40,959 nt of DNA, taken from Saprospiraceae bacterium. GTDB lineage: Bacteria; Bacteroidota; Bacteroidia; Chitinophagales; Saprospiraceae. Position numbers and translations under genes: made by a program. The stretch is taken from NCBI GenBank assembly GCA_020627785.1, contig JAHDGF010000045.1, forward strand, positions 1 to 40,959, given 5' to 3'. Shown here piece after piece: positions 25,465-34,492 of this stretch (its first letter is position 1; the number at the start of each line of letters is the position of its first letter). A model generated the notes under the pieces. The model did no database searches. It saw nothing but the letters and a program-made list of their open reading frames with translations, and was not told the origin of the DNA.

Positions 25465-26247
25465 ATGAAGAAAATCGTTCTTATCACAGGCGCAACCGCA
25501 GGTATTGGACTTGCTACAGCAAAACAGTTTGCTAAAAAAGGATGTGACCTAATTATTACAGGTAGAAGACTTGATAGATTAAACAATATCACAAAAAAGC
25601 TTACCAGTAAGTATGGTGTAAAAGTACTACCATTGGCATTTGACGTAAGAGATAAAAAAGCAGTAAAAGAACAATTGACAAAACTTCCAAGTAAGTGGAA
25701 AAACATAGACGTTCTAATCAATAATGCTGGATTAGCCAAAGGTTATTCATCCATTGAAAATGGGAAAATAGAAGACTGGGAAGCAATGATCGAGACAAAC
25801 ATTTTAGGCCTACTATATGTCACAAAGATTATTGCGAAAGGCATGGTTAAAAAGCAAGAAGGTCAGATTATAAATGTTTGTTCTTCTGCTGGGCATGAAT
25901 GCTATCCTAATGGAAATGTGTATTGTGCAAGTAAACACGCAGTGGATGCCATTACTAAGTCCATGAGATTAGATTTACATAGTAAAGGAATAAGAATAGG
26001 TCAAGTATCTCCAGGACATGTAGAAGAAACAGAATTTGCAATGGTGAGATTTGATGGAGACGAAAAGAAAGCAAGTATATACGATGATTTTAATCCATTA
26101 ACTTCAAAGGATGTTGCAAAGGCAATTTACTTTATGTCATCTCAACCAAAACATGTCACCATTCAAGATTTAGTCTTAATGGGGAGTCAACAAGCTGGTA
26201 ATAACCACATTGATCGAAGTGGTAGAAAATTCGATTCAAAAAATTAA
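25465..26247 (+). CDS. short-chain dehydrogenase/reductase, YdfG-like
   Basis: A 260-residue classical SDR. The cofactor motif is TGATAGIG (8-15), followed by TGRRLDRL, suggesting NADP(H) because of the arginines after the second strand. NNAG lies near 86-89, and the catalytic pair is Tyr153/Lys157 in YCASKHA with the upstream serines CSSAG. The best family match is YdfG-type 3-hydroxy acid dehydrogenases acting on serine or related substrates, but the substrate cannot be set from sequence. It sits 15 bases after the TlpA gene and 11 bases before the OmpA gene. Confidence 0.9.
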   Translation: MKKIVLITGATAGIGLATAKQFAKKGCDLIITGRRLDRLNNITKKLTSKYGVKVLPLAFDVRDKKAVKEQLTKLPSKWKNIDVLINNAGLAKGYSSIENGKIEDWEAMIETNILGLLYVTKIIAKGMVKKQEGQIINVCSSAGHECYPNGNVYCASKHAVDAITKSMRLDLHSKGIRIGQVSPGHVEETEFAMVRFDGDEKKASIYDDFNPLTSKDVAKAIYFMSSQPKHVTIQDLVLMGSQQAGNNHIDRSGRKFDSKN

Positions 26248-26258
26248 AATGCAACGTT

Positions 26259-27932
26259 ATGAACTTTAAAACGTTAATCACAATTTTATTTTGCCACCTT
26301 TCATTTTTTATGATTGGTCAGAACGAAGTAGATTTTGGAATATTTCTAGGCTATGGTGAACATGGCTCAGATGTTCACAGTTGGGGAAGACATGGAAAAA
26401 TGCTCACGGAAAACTCTGCATTCGCATGGGGAGCAAATCTTAAGTATAATGTAAAGCCAGCCTTTGGGTTACGATTAAACTATTGGAGATCAAAAATTTC
26501 AGGGGAAGATGAAACCATTGAATTACCTGGGCATTTACAAAGAGGTTTTTCATTTACTTCACCTATTTCAGAATTATCTTTAGTTGGTGAATATGATTTT
26601 CTTGGGAAAAGAAGGTGGATCCAAAAAACCGATGATTCTAAAAATATGGAAGTTGCGACTAACACATTTAGAAGAATGATAACACCATATATTTTTGGTG
26701 GAATAGGAATGTCTTTCACTGATCCAGAAGTAGATTTTAATGGTCGGGGCAATTCAGAAATTACGAACGATATTCAAAATACTGAAACCACAAACTTTCA
26801 AATTCCTATTGGAGTTGGAGTCAGATACGACATTTCAGAAGTAATCTATTTAAGTGCGGAAGCGAGTTCTAGAATTCCATTGACTGATTATTTAGAGGGG
26901 ATTTCTGAATCTGCAAATCCAGATAAAAATGACAGTTACCAATTTATAGGATTGAATCTTGGTTTTCGATTAGGAGCAAATTCAGATTCTGATAAAGATG
27001 GTATTTCAGATGCAAAAGACCTTTGCCCAGATGTTCCTGGATTAAAAATATTTAGTGGTTGTCCAGATAGCGATGGTGATGGAATTCAAGACAAGTTGGA
27101 CAGTTGTCCAAATGTGGCAGGCTTGACGCAATATGAAGGTTGTCCCGATACTGATGGTGACGGAATTCAAGATTCAAAGGATAACTGTCCTATGGTAGCA
27201 GGTCTTGCAAATCTCATGGGCTGTCCGGATTCAGATGGGGATGGTATTGAAGATTCAAAAGATAATTGTCCAAACGAGGTTGGCGTTGTTTCCAATAATG
27301 GTTGTCCAGAAGTAAAAATTCTAGATGCTGACAACGATGGATTTTTAGATAATGTTGATCCTTGTCCAAATATTGCTGGAACTATGAATGGTTGCCCTGA
27401 TTCTGATAACGATGGCTTTACAGATAATATAGATCCTTGCCCAGCTTTGAAAGGTTTGATTAATGGATGTCCTGACACAGATGGTGATGGTCTTCCTGAT
27501 AATTTGGATGATTGTCCTAAAAGAGCAGGAACCAGATCAAATAATGGATGTCCTTCTTCGACTACTACAAGACCTTCAACAAATGTGAATGCTGGGCTAT
27601 TTATAGATGATATCTACTTTGACACAAACAAGTCAGATATAAAGAGCCAATACAGATATAGGATTGATGAAGCAGCAGCATATGCTCGTAACTATCCACA
27701 ATCAAGCTTGATAATTACAGGACATGCAGATGCTAGAGATACAGATGGATATAACCTGGGACTTTCGCAAAGAAGAGCTGAAGCGGTGTATCAAGCTTTA
27801 ATTAAAAAAGGAATAGACCCTTCACGATTGACCATTCAATATGTTGGAGAAAATAAACCAGTTGCCGATAATCAAACAGAAGAAGGATTGGCAAGGAATA
27901 GAAGAGTTGAAATAAGAGCTAGTAATAATTAG
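26259..27932 (+). CDS. OmpA-family outer-membrane protein with thrombospondin type 3 repeats
   Basis: A 557-residue protein. The signal peptide ends near 20. An N-terminal eight-strand barrel covers about 22-240. Calcium-binding TSP3 repeats of the DxDGDGIxDxxDxCP type run from about 243 to 430, with eight or so copies separated by GCP motifs. The C-terminal OmpA peptidoglycan-binding domain (about 447-557) contains the FDTNKSDIK strand, the TGHADARDTDGYNLGLSQRRA helix and the final NRRVEIRA. It anchors the outer membrane to the cell wall. The cysteines of the repeats come in regular pairs. It is followed by a strong bidirectional terminator at 27950-27981. Confidence 0.95.
   Translation: MNFKTLITILFCHLSFFMIGQNEVDFGIFLGYGEHGSDVHSWGRHGKMLTENSAFAWGANLKYNVKPAFGLRLNYWRSKISGEDETIELPGHLQRGFSFTSPISELSLVGEYDFLGKRRWIQKTDDSKNMEVATNTFRRMITPYIFGGIGMSFTDPEVDFNGRGNSEITNDIQNTETTNFQIPIGVGVRYDISEVIYLSAEASSRIPLTDYLEGISESANPDKNDSYQFIGLNLGFRLGANSDSDKDGISDAKDLCPDVPGLKIFSGCPDSDGDGIQDKLDSCPNVAGLTQYEGCPDTDGDGIQDSKDNCPMVAGLANLMGCPDSDGDGIEDSKDNCPNEVGVVSNNGCPEVKILDADNDGFLDNVDPCPNIAGTMNGCPDSDNDGFTDNIDPCPALKGLINGCPDTDGDGLPDNLDDCPKRAGTRSNNGCPSSTTTRPSTNVNAGLFIDDIYFDTNKSDIKSQYRYRIDEAAAYARNYPQSSLIITGHADARDTDGYNLGLSQRRAEAVYQALIKKGIDPSRLTIQYVGENKPVADNQTEEGLARNRRVEIRASNN
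26980..27550 (+). repeat. in-gene array of TSP3-type calcium-binding repeats
   Basis: Degenerate tandem repeats inside the OmpA-family gene, each encoding D-S/T-D-G-D-G-I-x-D followed by a cysteine-proline pair, with units of about 60-75 bases. Neighbouring units are close in DNA as well as protein (for example GATTCAAAGGATAACTGTCC versus GATTCAAAAGATAATTGTCC), so slippage between strains is possible. Confidence 0.85.
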
Positions 27933-27949
27933 TAATAACTGCTAACAAG

Positions 27950-27981
27950 AAAAAGGGAATCAATAAAATGATTCCCTTTTT
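27950..27981. terminator. bidirectional terminator between ompA-like gene and murB
   Basis: A perfect 13-base stem (AAAAAGGGAATCA with its complement) around a six-base loop, flanked by an A-run and a T-run so it can act on both strands. It serves the convergent OmpA-family gene (+) and murB (minus); the murB stop at 27982-27984 directly abuts it. Confidence 0.9.
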
Positions 27982-28998
27982 TTATAGTATTAAATTTACT
28001 TCTGGATTCAAGGTTATTCCAAAAGAATTACTTACAGCAGTCTGCACTCTCATGGCATGATCCCATAGTTCTTGACCAGTTCCTTTCCCATGATTAACTA
28101 AAACCAGAGCATGACCTTCAAAGAATCCAACATTTCCATGTCGTTTACCCTTGAAGCCAGTTTGCTCAATAAGCCATGCAGCTGGTACTTTTACATTTTC
28201 TGGATCTTGTTTTAAATCATAATAAGGAACTTCCGAATGTGTCTCTTGTATTTTCATCAAAAGTTCTTTTGGAATAATAGGGTTTTTAAAAAAGCTCCCT
28301 GAGTTGCCTAAAACTTTAGGATCTGGCAATTTACTTTTACGAATAGAAACTACAGCATCAGAAATACTTTTAGGAGTTACTGGATTTGGACCTAGCTCAT
28401 TTTGGATGGCGCCATAGCTTGTGTTCACCTTATGATTTTCTTTGGTTAATTTTAAGGTAATAGAGGTTATTACAAATTTCCCTTTTAATGAATTTTTAAA
28501 AATGCTGTCTCTGTATCTAAATTCACATTCTGAATTGTGCAAAGTCAGGATTTTTCCTGTAGCGATATCAAAGTACCTCACGCTATGCAGTACATCTTTA
28601 ATCTCTACCCCATACGCCCCAATATTTTGAATGGGCGCGGCCCCGGTTGTTCCCGGAATTAATGATAAATTTTCCAAACCTCCATACCCTTGTTCCAAAC
28701 TCCAGATTACTATGTCGTGCCAGTTCTCCCCCGCTCCAAATTCAATTAAGTCATATTCATTTTCCTTAACAACGACATCTTTTCCTTCCAATTGAATTAG
28801 TAGCACGTCCCTTTTTAAATATTCTGGGATAACCAATACATTGCTTGCGCCTCCTAATATTAGATAGTTTTTGTCTTTATCATTTTGAAAATATTGAATG
28901 AGATCTTGAGTTGATCTAATTTTACACAAGCGTTCACATCGTACATAATTAGCGAAACTTAAGTAAGAAGTGAGGTCAGCATTTGATTCGATATTCAT
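27982..28998 (-). CDS. murB: UDP-N-acetylenolpyruvoylglucosamine reductase
   Basis: A 338-residue FAD enzyme that reduces UDP-GlcNAc-enolpyruvate to UDP-MurNAc with NADPH, the second committed step of peptidoglycan synthesis. The FAD domain motif is LGGASNVLV near 49-57 and the SLIPGTTGAAPIQNIGAYG loop is near 122-140. The catalytic serine is in GNSGSFFKNP. The length and GAYGVEI arrangement match type I MurB (E. coli is 342 residues). It starts 1 base after the barrel-protein gene, so the two form an operon, and it ends at the terminator at 27950-27981. Confidence 0.96.
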   Translation of the reverse strand: MNIESNADLTSYLSFANYVRCERLCKIRSTQDLIQYFQNDKDKNYLILGGASNVLVIPEYLKRDVLLIQLEGKDVVVKENEYDLIEFGAGENWHDIVIWSLEQGYGGLENLSLIPGTTGAAPIQNIGAYGVEIKDVLHSVRYFDIATGKILTLHNSECEFRYRDSIFKNSLKGKFVITSITLKLTKENHKVNTSYGAIQNELGPNPVTPKSISDAVVSIRKSKLPDPKVLGNSGSFFKNPIIPKELLMKIQETHSEVPYYDLKQDPENVKVPAAWLIEQTGFKGKRHGNVGFFEGHALVLVNHGKGTGQELWDHAMRVQTAVSNSFGITLNPEVNLIL

Positions 28999-28999
28999 C

Positions 29000-29617
29000 T
29001 TATAGGGCGCTGTTAGGATCGTCGATTTTCTTCATCATCGGAAGATTAAAATCATATTGGATTCCAAAGTTAAATGAAGAGGCTTCTGAATCAGGATCAA
29101 ATCCATACCTCAATACACCACTTAACCCAAAACCAGAAACGCCAAAACCACAAACTGCTTGAACGACAATTGTACGAAAATATTCTCGTGCAACTCCTTT
29201 GTCAATAAACTCCTGCTTTAAACCGTACAATTCTGTTTTATTGTATTGAATTCCTCCACCTAGAGAAAATCCTATTTTCCCTTCTCTGTCCAATCCAGTT
29301 AGACCCCCAAAATTCAAGGACCCAATAATTGGTATGGCAACCGAACCAAGTCCTTTGTTTTCCCCTACTGTAAAACCTGTAAAACCAACATTTGCTTGTC
29401 CTTCGACCGAAACAGAAAACTTCTTTCCCCCAACCCATATCTTAGGCCCTGCCGAAAGATTTAAGATTGCATTTCCGTGACTCGGATCTGAAATGCCATC
29501 CTCTGGATTTTTATACCATTGATATAAATCATTAGAAGCAACTAAGCCAATACCTACTTGGGCAAACATTGAAAATCCAATGGCCAAAAATGAGATGAGT
29601 AAAATGTACTTTTTCAT
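29000..29617 (-). CDS. small outer-membrane beta-barrel protein
   Basis: A 205-residue protein with signal peptide MKKYILLISFLAIGFSMFAQ (cleavage after residue 19 or 20). The mature part is rich in glycine and alternating hydrophobics (KIGFSLGGGIQYN, VCGFGVSGFGLSGVLRYG), as in small Bacteroidota barrel proteins. I chose the ATG at 29617, which gives the signal peptide directly; the in-frame upstream extension (MSVILN) has no support. It is co-directional with murB, 1 base apart. No specific family or function is recognised. Confidence 0.8.
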   Translation of the reverse strand: MKKYILLISFLAIGFSMFAQVGIGLVASNDLYQWYKNPEDGISDPSHGNAILNLSAGPKIWVGGKKFSVSVEGQANVGFTGFTVGENKGLGSVAIPIIGSLNFGGLTGLDREGKIGFSLGGGIQYNKTELYGLKQEFIDKGVAREYFRTIVVQAVCGFGVSGFGLSGVLRYGFDPDSEASSFNFGIQYDFNLPMMKKIDDPNSAL

Positions 29618-29632
29618 GTTTAATATTACGCT

Positions 29633-29640
29633 CAAATGTA
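29633..29640 (-). promoter_or_regulatory. -7 element for the barrel-protein/murB operon
   Basis: The minus strand reads TACATTTG, an exact TAnnTTTG match, 15 bases upstream of the ATG at 29617. The leader would be about nine bases, short but not unusual in this phylum. No clear TTG -33 element is seen. Confidence 0.5.
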
Positions 29641-29685
29641 AGGATTTGTTATTAAGAATAAGTTTAATATGAAAAATTTAAAGCT

Positions 29686-31461
29686 CTAGGCAAATTGTAA
29701 GCTTGCCAAATTAGAATAGATCCCTCCTTCATTTTGAATCAATTGATCGTGAGTTCCAGATTCCGCAATGACTCCATTATCTAGAACATAGATGCAATCT
29801 ACATTTTTAATGGTTGCTAATCTATGGGCAATTATTATGGAGGTTCTTCCTTCCATTAATTGGTCTAAGGCTTCTTGTACAATTTTTTCTGATTCTGCAT
29901 CTAAAGAAGAAGTTGCTTCATCGAGAATTAAAATTTTGGGATCTTTCAAAATTGCTCGAGCAATCGCTATCCTTTGTCTTTGACCTCCTGAAAGTTTTAT
30001 ACCTCTCTCTCCTATTAAAGTTTTTAATCCTTCTGGAAATTTCTGAATAAATTCCCAGCTATTAGACTTTTTTGCAGCTTCTTTAACTTGTGCCTCTGTG
30101 GCATAAGGATTACCGTATTGTATATTTTCTAAAATTGACCCGCCAAATAATTGCACCTCTTGTGGTACCACACCAATTTGTTTTCTAATGCTAAGTAGAT
30201 CATAATCGCCTATAGGCTTATCATCTAGATATATGTCACCAGAAGAAATTTCATAAAATTTCATCAGCAATTGTGCAATGGTAGATTTCCCACTTCCTGA
30301 TTGCCCAACCAAAGCAATATTTCTTCCCGTTTCAACCTTAAAACTTATTTCTTTCAAAACCTCAATATCTTGTCTTGAAGGGTATGTAAATCTGACATTC
30401 TTAAGTTCAATCTTACCTTTTAATTTTTCAAAAGATGCTTTGTGAATATCCTTTATTCCAACTTCATTATCTCTTTCCAAAATATCCAATACCCGATCTG
30501 TTGCACCTATCGCACTGGCAATCTGTGCGTATAGATTACCTAAACCTGCAATCGCTCCACCAATGACAGCTGTGTAAATAACAAAAGAAAGTAAGTAACC
30601 TGCCTCCATGATGCCGTCGTTTACCATCCATGCTCCTTTCCAAAGAATGAATAATATGGTCCCAAAAAGTAAACTTATTATAAAAGCAAAAAACAATCCT
30701 CGTACTCTCGCAAACTTCAAAGAAATATCAACAATATCTTTTACCTGTCGAACGTAACGATTAGATTCAAACCACTCATTAGTGAAAGATTTCACTATAG
30801 CAAAGTTGTGCAAGGTTTCTTCAACAACCGTATTTGTTTTCGCGAGTGCATTCTGTCTATTTCTAGATAATTTTCTAATGTAACGTCCAAAAATCATGGC
30901 AGCAATGACCACAACCGGGAAGGTCATTAACATGATCAAAGAAAGTTGAGGAGTTAAATATGCCAGAATTGAAATGCCAATAATAAGGGTAACAATTTGT
31001 CTTAAGAATTCTGGAAGTGTAATGGCAAAAGTCGTTTGCAATTGTTCGACATCTGTTGTGATTCTAGACGTAATCTCCCCAACTCGATTTTCTTCATAAA
31101 AAAACATGGGTTGAGAAATCAATCTATCATACAGATCTTTTCTCATATCTGCCATTCCCTTTTCACTTACGATGGCTAGAGCAATGGTTCTAATAAATGA
31201 TAATGCAGCCTGGGAAATCACTAAGCAAAATAGAAAAATACCTAATTGATTAAGACCAAAACCATATTCTCCTTTTCCTGTAGCAACGTTAACAAGTTCT
31301 CCACACACACCTGGAATTAACATAAATATGGTGTTGCCTATTATAATCAGGGACATCCCTAATAGGAAGAAATACTTATAAGGGAAAATGTATCTCAATA
31401 CTCGTCTGGCTCGCTTGAGCCCATCCTTTGTTATTTTTTTATTCTCTTCTTTTCTACTCAT
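29686..31461 (-). CDS. ABC exporter (fused membrane and ATPase domains, MsbA-like)
   Basis: A 591-residue half-transporter. Six transmembrane helices occupy about 25-320 and the nucleotide-binding domain occupies about 345-590. Walker A is GQSGSGKS (386-393), the signature is LSGGQRQR, Walker B is ILILDEATSSLD, and the switch histidine is in IIAHRLAT. It probably works as a homodimer exporting lipid, drug or peptide; the substrate cannot be told from sequence. There is no N-terminal peptidase domain, so it is not a bacteriocin processor. The neighbours are unrelated. Confidence 0.93.
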   Translation of the reverse strand: MSRKEENKKITKDGLKRARRVLRYIFPYKYFFLLGMSLIIIGNTIFMLIPGVCGELVNVATGKGEYGFGLNQLGIFLFCLVISQAALSFIRTIALAIVSEKGMADMRKDLYDRLISQPMFFYEENRVGEITSRITTDVEQLQTTFAITLPEFLRQIVTLIIGISILAYLTPQLSLIMLMTFPVVVIAAMIFGRYIRKLSRNRQNALAKTNTVVEETLHNFAIVKSFTNEWFESNRYVRQVKDIVDISLKFARVRGLFFAFIISLLFGTILFILWKGAWMVNDGIMEAGYLLSFVIYTAVIGGAIAGLGNLYAQIASAIGATDRVLDILERDNEVGIKDIHKASFEKLKGKIELKNVRFTYPSRQDIEVLKEISFKVETGRNIALVGQSGSGKSTIAQLLMKFYEISSGDIYLDDKPIGDYDLLSIRKQIGVVPQEVQLFGGSILENIQYGNPYATEAQVKEAAKKSNSWEFIQKFPEGLKTLIGERGIKLSGGQRQRIAIARAILKDPKILILDEATSSLDAESEKIVQEALDQLMEGRTSIIIAHRLATIKNVDCIYVLDNGVIAESGTHDQLIQNEGGIYSNLASLQFA

Positions 31462-31585
31462 AAAGAATGTAAAGGTAAACTAATGTAAGAAATGAACTCA
31501 ATCAGAAATGACTCTCTCTAGGAGGAATTCTCTACAAGAATTTTAAAAATGCATTAATTTCATGCAAAATTTCTAAATCATCCAA

Positions 31586-32158
31586 TTGAATCGAAAAGAA
31601 GATATAATACTAAAAGCTGCCAGATTGTTCAGAAAAAAAGGATTTAGCTCAAGTTCCATGAGGGATATAGCAGGTAGTGTAGGAATAGAGGCTCCAAGTC
31701 TGTATAATCATATAAAATCAAAGCATGAGATTCTAGAGATCATATTATTAGAAATTGCTGAGGATTTCACAAACGGTATGAATTCCATTTGCGAAAGCGA
31801 CAAAAAAGCCAGTCAACTCCTTAAAGAAATAATTGATTTACACATTACACTAACAATAAAGAAAACTGATCAGATTGGGCTATTAACCCATGAATGGATC
31901 AATCTGACAGGAGCTGCTAGAGAGAAATTTCTGAAGCTCAGAAATGATTATGAGCTGAACTTTAAAAAGGTAATTGAAAAAGGAATGATGGAGGGCGAGT
32001 TCAAAAAATTGCACATTGACCTAACCCTTTTCTCTACTCTATCCACCTTAAGATGGCTATATGCCTGGTATAAATCCAACCAAGATATGGATATTGATCG
32101 ATTGAGAAGTGATATGTACACCCTACTCGTAGACGGTTTAACTCAAGGACTTGATTGA
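31586..32158 (+). CDS. TetR/AcrR-family regulator, probable repressor of the paa operon
   Basis: A 190-residue protein with an N-terminal TetR DNA-binding domain (about 1-50): ILKAARLFRKKGFSSSSMRDIAGSVGIEAPSLYNHIKSK is the helix-turn-helix region, followed by a helical ligand and dimer domain. The only early start is a TTG at 31586. It lies immediately upstream of and in the same direction as paaE, 43 bases apart. TetR-type PaaR proteins release DNA on binding phenylacetyl-CoA in several bacteria. An ACTAAC-N4-GTTAGT inverted repeat overlapping the paaE promoter is the obvious operator candidate. Direct evidence for phenylacetyl-CoA as ligand is absent. Confidence 0.85.
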   Translation: MNRKEDIILKAARLFRKKGFSSSSMRDIAGSVGIEAPSLYNHIKSKHEILEIILLEIAEDFTNGMNSICESDKKASQLLKEIIDLHITLTIKKTDQIGLLTHEWINLTGAAREKFLKLRNDYELNFKKVIEKGMMEGEFKKLHIDLTLFSTLSTLRWLYAWYKSNQDMDIDRLRSDMYTLLVDGLTQGLD

Positions 32159-32181
32159 AATAATTTTTTTGCCTATATTTG
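32151..32181 (+). promoter_or_regulatory. promoter of the paa operon (-33 TTG, -7 TATATTTG)
   Basis: TATATTTG at 32174-32181 is an exact Bacteroidota -7 element. TTG at 32151-32153, 20 bases upstream and inside the last codons of the TetR gene, fits the -33 element. The predicted start site is near 32188, leaving a leader of about 14 bases before the paaE TTG codon. Confidence 0.7.
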
Positions 32182-32197
32182 ACTAACAAACGTTAGT
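32182..32197 (+). promoter_or_regulatory. probable TetR operator of the paa operon
   Basis: Inverted repeat ACTAAC-AAAC-GTTAGT with perfect six-base arms. It starts directly after the -7 element and covers the predicted transcription start, so a bound dimer would block initiation. The TetR gene ends 24 bases upstream. The size and spacing fit TetR operators. Confidence 0.65.
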
Positions 32198-32201
32198 TAG
32201 C

Positions 32202-33266
32202 TTGGAGTTTTATACTGTAAATATTAGAGAAATCGTTCGTCAGACAAAAGATTGTGTTCAACTTATCCTGGATGTTGGAGATCATAAAGAACAATTTTTT
32301 CCTTTTGTAGCTGGTCAATATTTGACTTTTCAGTCAAATGTAAAAGGTCAAGAAATTAGAAGATCATACTCTATATGCTCTAGTCCCAATGATACAGATT
32401 TAAGTGTTGCAATCAAGCAAATTCCGGACGGTCTCTTTTCTACCTTTGCCAATAATGTTTTAAAAGAAGGAGATGATATCCAATGTGCTCCACCCTCCGG
32501 GAAATTTCTAAACAACCATAATATATTAGAAGGAAAGAATCTTCTTTGTATCGCAGCAGGCAGTGGAATAACACCCATGCTTTCCATTATGAAATATCAT
32601 TTGGAGGAAAATAAAGGAAATCATTGCACTTTGCTTTATGGGAATAAAACTAGCAAGAGTGTTATTTTCAAGGAAGAACTAGATCAGTTGAAAAGTAATT
32701 ACATGAATCGCTTTCAACAATTTCATATTTTCAGCAGAGAGCAAAGTTTGTCAGACCTATTTAATGGAAGATTGAGTTTCGAAAAACTACAATTACTTTC
32801 AAGTTCGGTTCTTAATTTCGATTCTTATGATGAATTTTTTCTCTGTGGACCTGAAGAAATGGTTCTAGATATAAAAACTGGATTAAGCAAGGATTTTAAT
32901 GATTCACAAATTCACCTAGAGTTGTTCTTTACGAATACTGACAAGAATCAAAAAGTAAAACTGAAGAAAACTGCGGAGGAAAAGAATATTCTAGAAATAA
33001 TTCACATGGGCAAAACACACCACATTGAATTAGACGAGGATTTCACCAATGTTTTGGAAGAAGCGAGCGCCCAAGGTCTTGATCTTCCTTATGCATGTAA
33101 AGGAGGTGTATGTTGTACATGCAAGGCAAAAGTTGATGAAGGAACAGCAAAAATGTTTTTAAACTATGCACTTGAACCAGAGGAAGTTGAGGCAGGTTAT
33201 GTTTTAACCTGTCAATGTTATCCCACAAGTTCTAAGCTAGTTGTTAATTTCGATAAAGCACTTTAA
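32202..33266 (+). CDS. paaE: phenylacetyl-CoA epoxidase, reductase subunit PaaE
   Basis: A 354-residue electron-transfer protein that passes electrons from NAD(P)H through FAD and a 2Fe-2S centre to the PaaA diiron site. The FAD motif is RRSYSICSSP and the nucleotide motif is GSGITPM. The C-terminal plant-type ferredoxin has Cys299, Cys304, Cys307 and Cys337, the expected CX4CX2C plus a late cysteine. The start is a TTG at 32202; no ATG is available before the conserved FYTVNIREIV region. It is the first gene of the operon, 3 bases before paaA, directly behind the promoter/operator. Confidence 0.93.
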   Translation: MEFYTVNIREIVRQTKDCVQLILDVGDHKEQFFPFVAGQYLTFQSNVKGQEIRRSYSICSSPNDTDLSVAIKQIPDGLFSTFANNVLKEGDDIQCAPPSGKFLNNHNILEGKNLLCIAAGSGITPMLSIMKYHLEENKGNHCTLLYGNKTSKSVIFKEELDQLKSNYMNRFQQFHIFSREQSLSDLFNGRLSFEKLQLLSSSVLNFDSYDEFFLCGPEEMVLDIKTGLSKDFNDSQIHLELFFTNTDKNQKVKLKKTAEEKNILEIIHMGKTHHIELDEDFTNVLEEASAQGLDLPYACKGGVCCTCKAKVDEGTAKMFLNYALEPEEVEAGYVLTCQCYPTSSKLVVNFDKAL

Positions 33267-33269
33267 GTT

Positions 33270-34205
33270 ATGGATAAATTCGAACAAGCGTTTCAAAACA
33301 AACTTGATAACGAAGAAAAAATTGAACCTAAAGATTGGATGCCAGAAAAGTATCGAAAGACACTTATCAGGCAAATTTCTCAGCATGCTCATTCTGAAAT
33401 CGTAGGTATGCTGCCCGAGGGAAATTGGATTACGCGAGCTCCCAGCATGAGAAGAAAGATTGGCTTATTAGCCAAAGTGCAAGATGAAGCAGGACATGGA
33501 TTGTACCTTTACAGTGCCGCTGAAACACTAGGCATTGATCGGGCAGAATTGTTTGATCAATTACATTCAGGTATAGCAAAGTATAGCAGCATATTTAACT
33601 ATCCTACCATTAGTTGGTCAGACATCGGTGCGATTGGGTGGTTGGTAGATGGAGCTGCTATTATGAATCAGGTGATGCTTACAAGAGCGTCATATGGTCC
33701 TTATGCAAGAGCAATGGTTAGAATCTGCAAAGAGGAAAGTTTCCATCAAAGACAGGGTTATGAAATGATGGTAAGTCTGGCGAATGGGACTGAAGAACAA
33801 AAAGAAATGGCACAAGATTCTTTGAATAGATGGTGGTGGCCTTCTTTGATGATGTTTGGTCCAAGCAATGCAGAGTCTACACATTCGGCTCAATCGATGG
33901 CTTGGAAGATCAAAAGAAAATCAAATGATGATTTAAGGCAACAATTTGTTGATGTTACTGTCCCACAAGCAGAGTATCTAGGGTTAAAAATACCAGATGA
34001 TAAATTAAAGTGGAACGAAGAAAGAGGACATTATGATTTTGGCGAAATAAACTGGGATGAGTTCTGGGAAGTTGTGAAAGGCAACGGACCTTGCAATAAA
34101 GAAAGACTAGAAACAAGAGTTAAAGCCCATGAAAATGGAGCTTGGGTAAGAGAAGCAGCGATGGCATATTCCGAAAAATTAAACACAGCAGTCAATCATA
34201 AATAA
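33270..34205 (+). CDS. paaA: phenylacetyl-CoA epoxidase, catalytic subunit PaaA
   Basis: A 311-residue ferritin-like diiron protein that epoxidises the aromatic ring of phenylacetyl-CoA. Metal-binding ExxH-type motifs are visible in [19 protein letters not shown] and [14 protein letters not shown]. The N-terminal [28 protein letters not shown] and the internal [13 protein letters not shown] segments are characteristic. It forms the catalytic heterodimer with PaaC. Its stop overlaps the paaB start by one base (TAATG), so translation is coupled. Confidence 0.96.
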   Translation: MDKFEQAFQNKLDNEEKIEPKDWMPEKYRKTLIRQISQHAHSEIVGMLPEGNWITRAPSMRRKIGLLAKVQDEAGHGLYLYSAAETLGIDRAELFDQLHSGIAKYSSIFNYPTISWSDIGAIGWLVDGAAIMNQVMLTRASYGPYARAMVRICKEESFHQRQGYEMMVSLANGTEEQKEMAQDSLNRWWWPSLMMFGPSNAESTHSAQSMAWKIKRKSNDDLRQQFVDVTVPQAEYLGLKIPDDKLKWNEERGHYDFGEINWDEFWEVVKGNGPCNKERLETRVKAHENGAWVREAAMAYSEKLNTAVNHK

Positions 34206-34492
34206 TGGAAAAAAAGAATTGGCCTTTATGGGAGGTATTTTTGAGAAGTAGATCAGGATTGCATCATGTGCATGCGGGAAGTTTACACGCTGCAGATTCA
34301 GAAATGGCTTTAAACAATGCACGTGATGTTTATACCAGAAGAAATGAAGGTGTATCTATTTGGGTCATTGAATCTAAAAATATCATTGCAAACGACCCTT
34401 CAGAAAGTGAATCATTTTTTGAACCTGCGAGCGATAAAATTTATCGACACCCTACTTTTTATGAAATGCCAAACGAACTAAAGCATATATAA
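34205..34492 (+). CDS. paaB: phenylacetyl-CoA epoxidase, subunit PaaB
   Basis: A 95-residue small subunit. Characteristic segments are WPLWEVFLRSRSGLHHVHAGSLHA, the DVYTRRNEGVSIWVI strand and the C-terminal FFEPASDKIYRHPTFY. PaaB bridges PaaAC dimers and is required for activity. Its length matches the family (about 95 residues). It starts in the paaA TAATG overlap and is directly followed by paaC with no gap. Confidence 0.96.
   Translation: MEKKNWPLWEVFLRSRSGLHHVHAGSLHAADSEMALNNARDVYTRRNEGVSIWVIESKNIIANDPSESESFFEPASDKIYRHPTFYEMPNELKHI

Noticed and set aside
31526..31566. Inverted repeats AATTCT-N5-AGAATT and TGCAT-N7-ATGCA upstream of the TetR gene
   Set aside because: Considered as an autoregulatory operator, but neither resembles the ACTAAC/GTTAGT site near paaE and the region is AT-rich, where such short repeats arise by chance.
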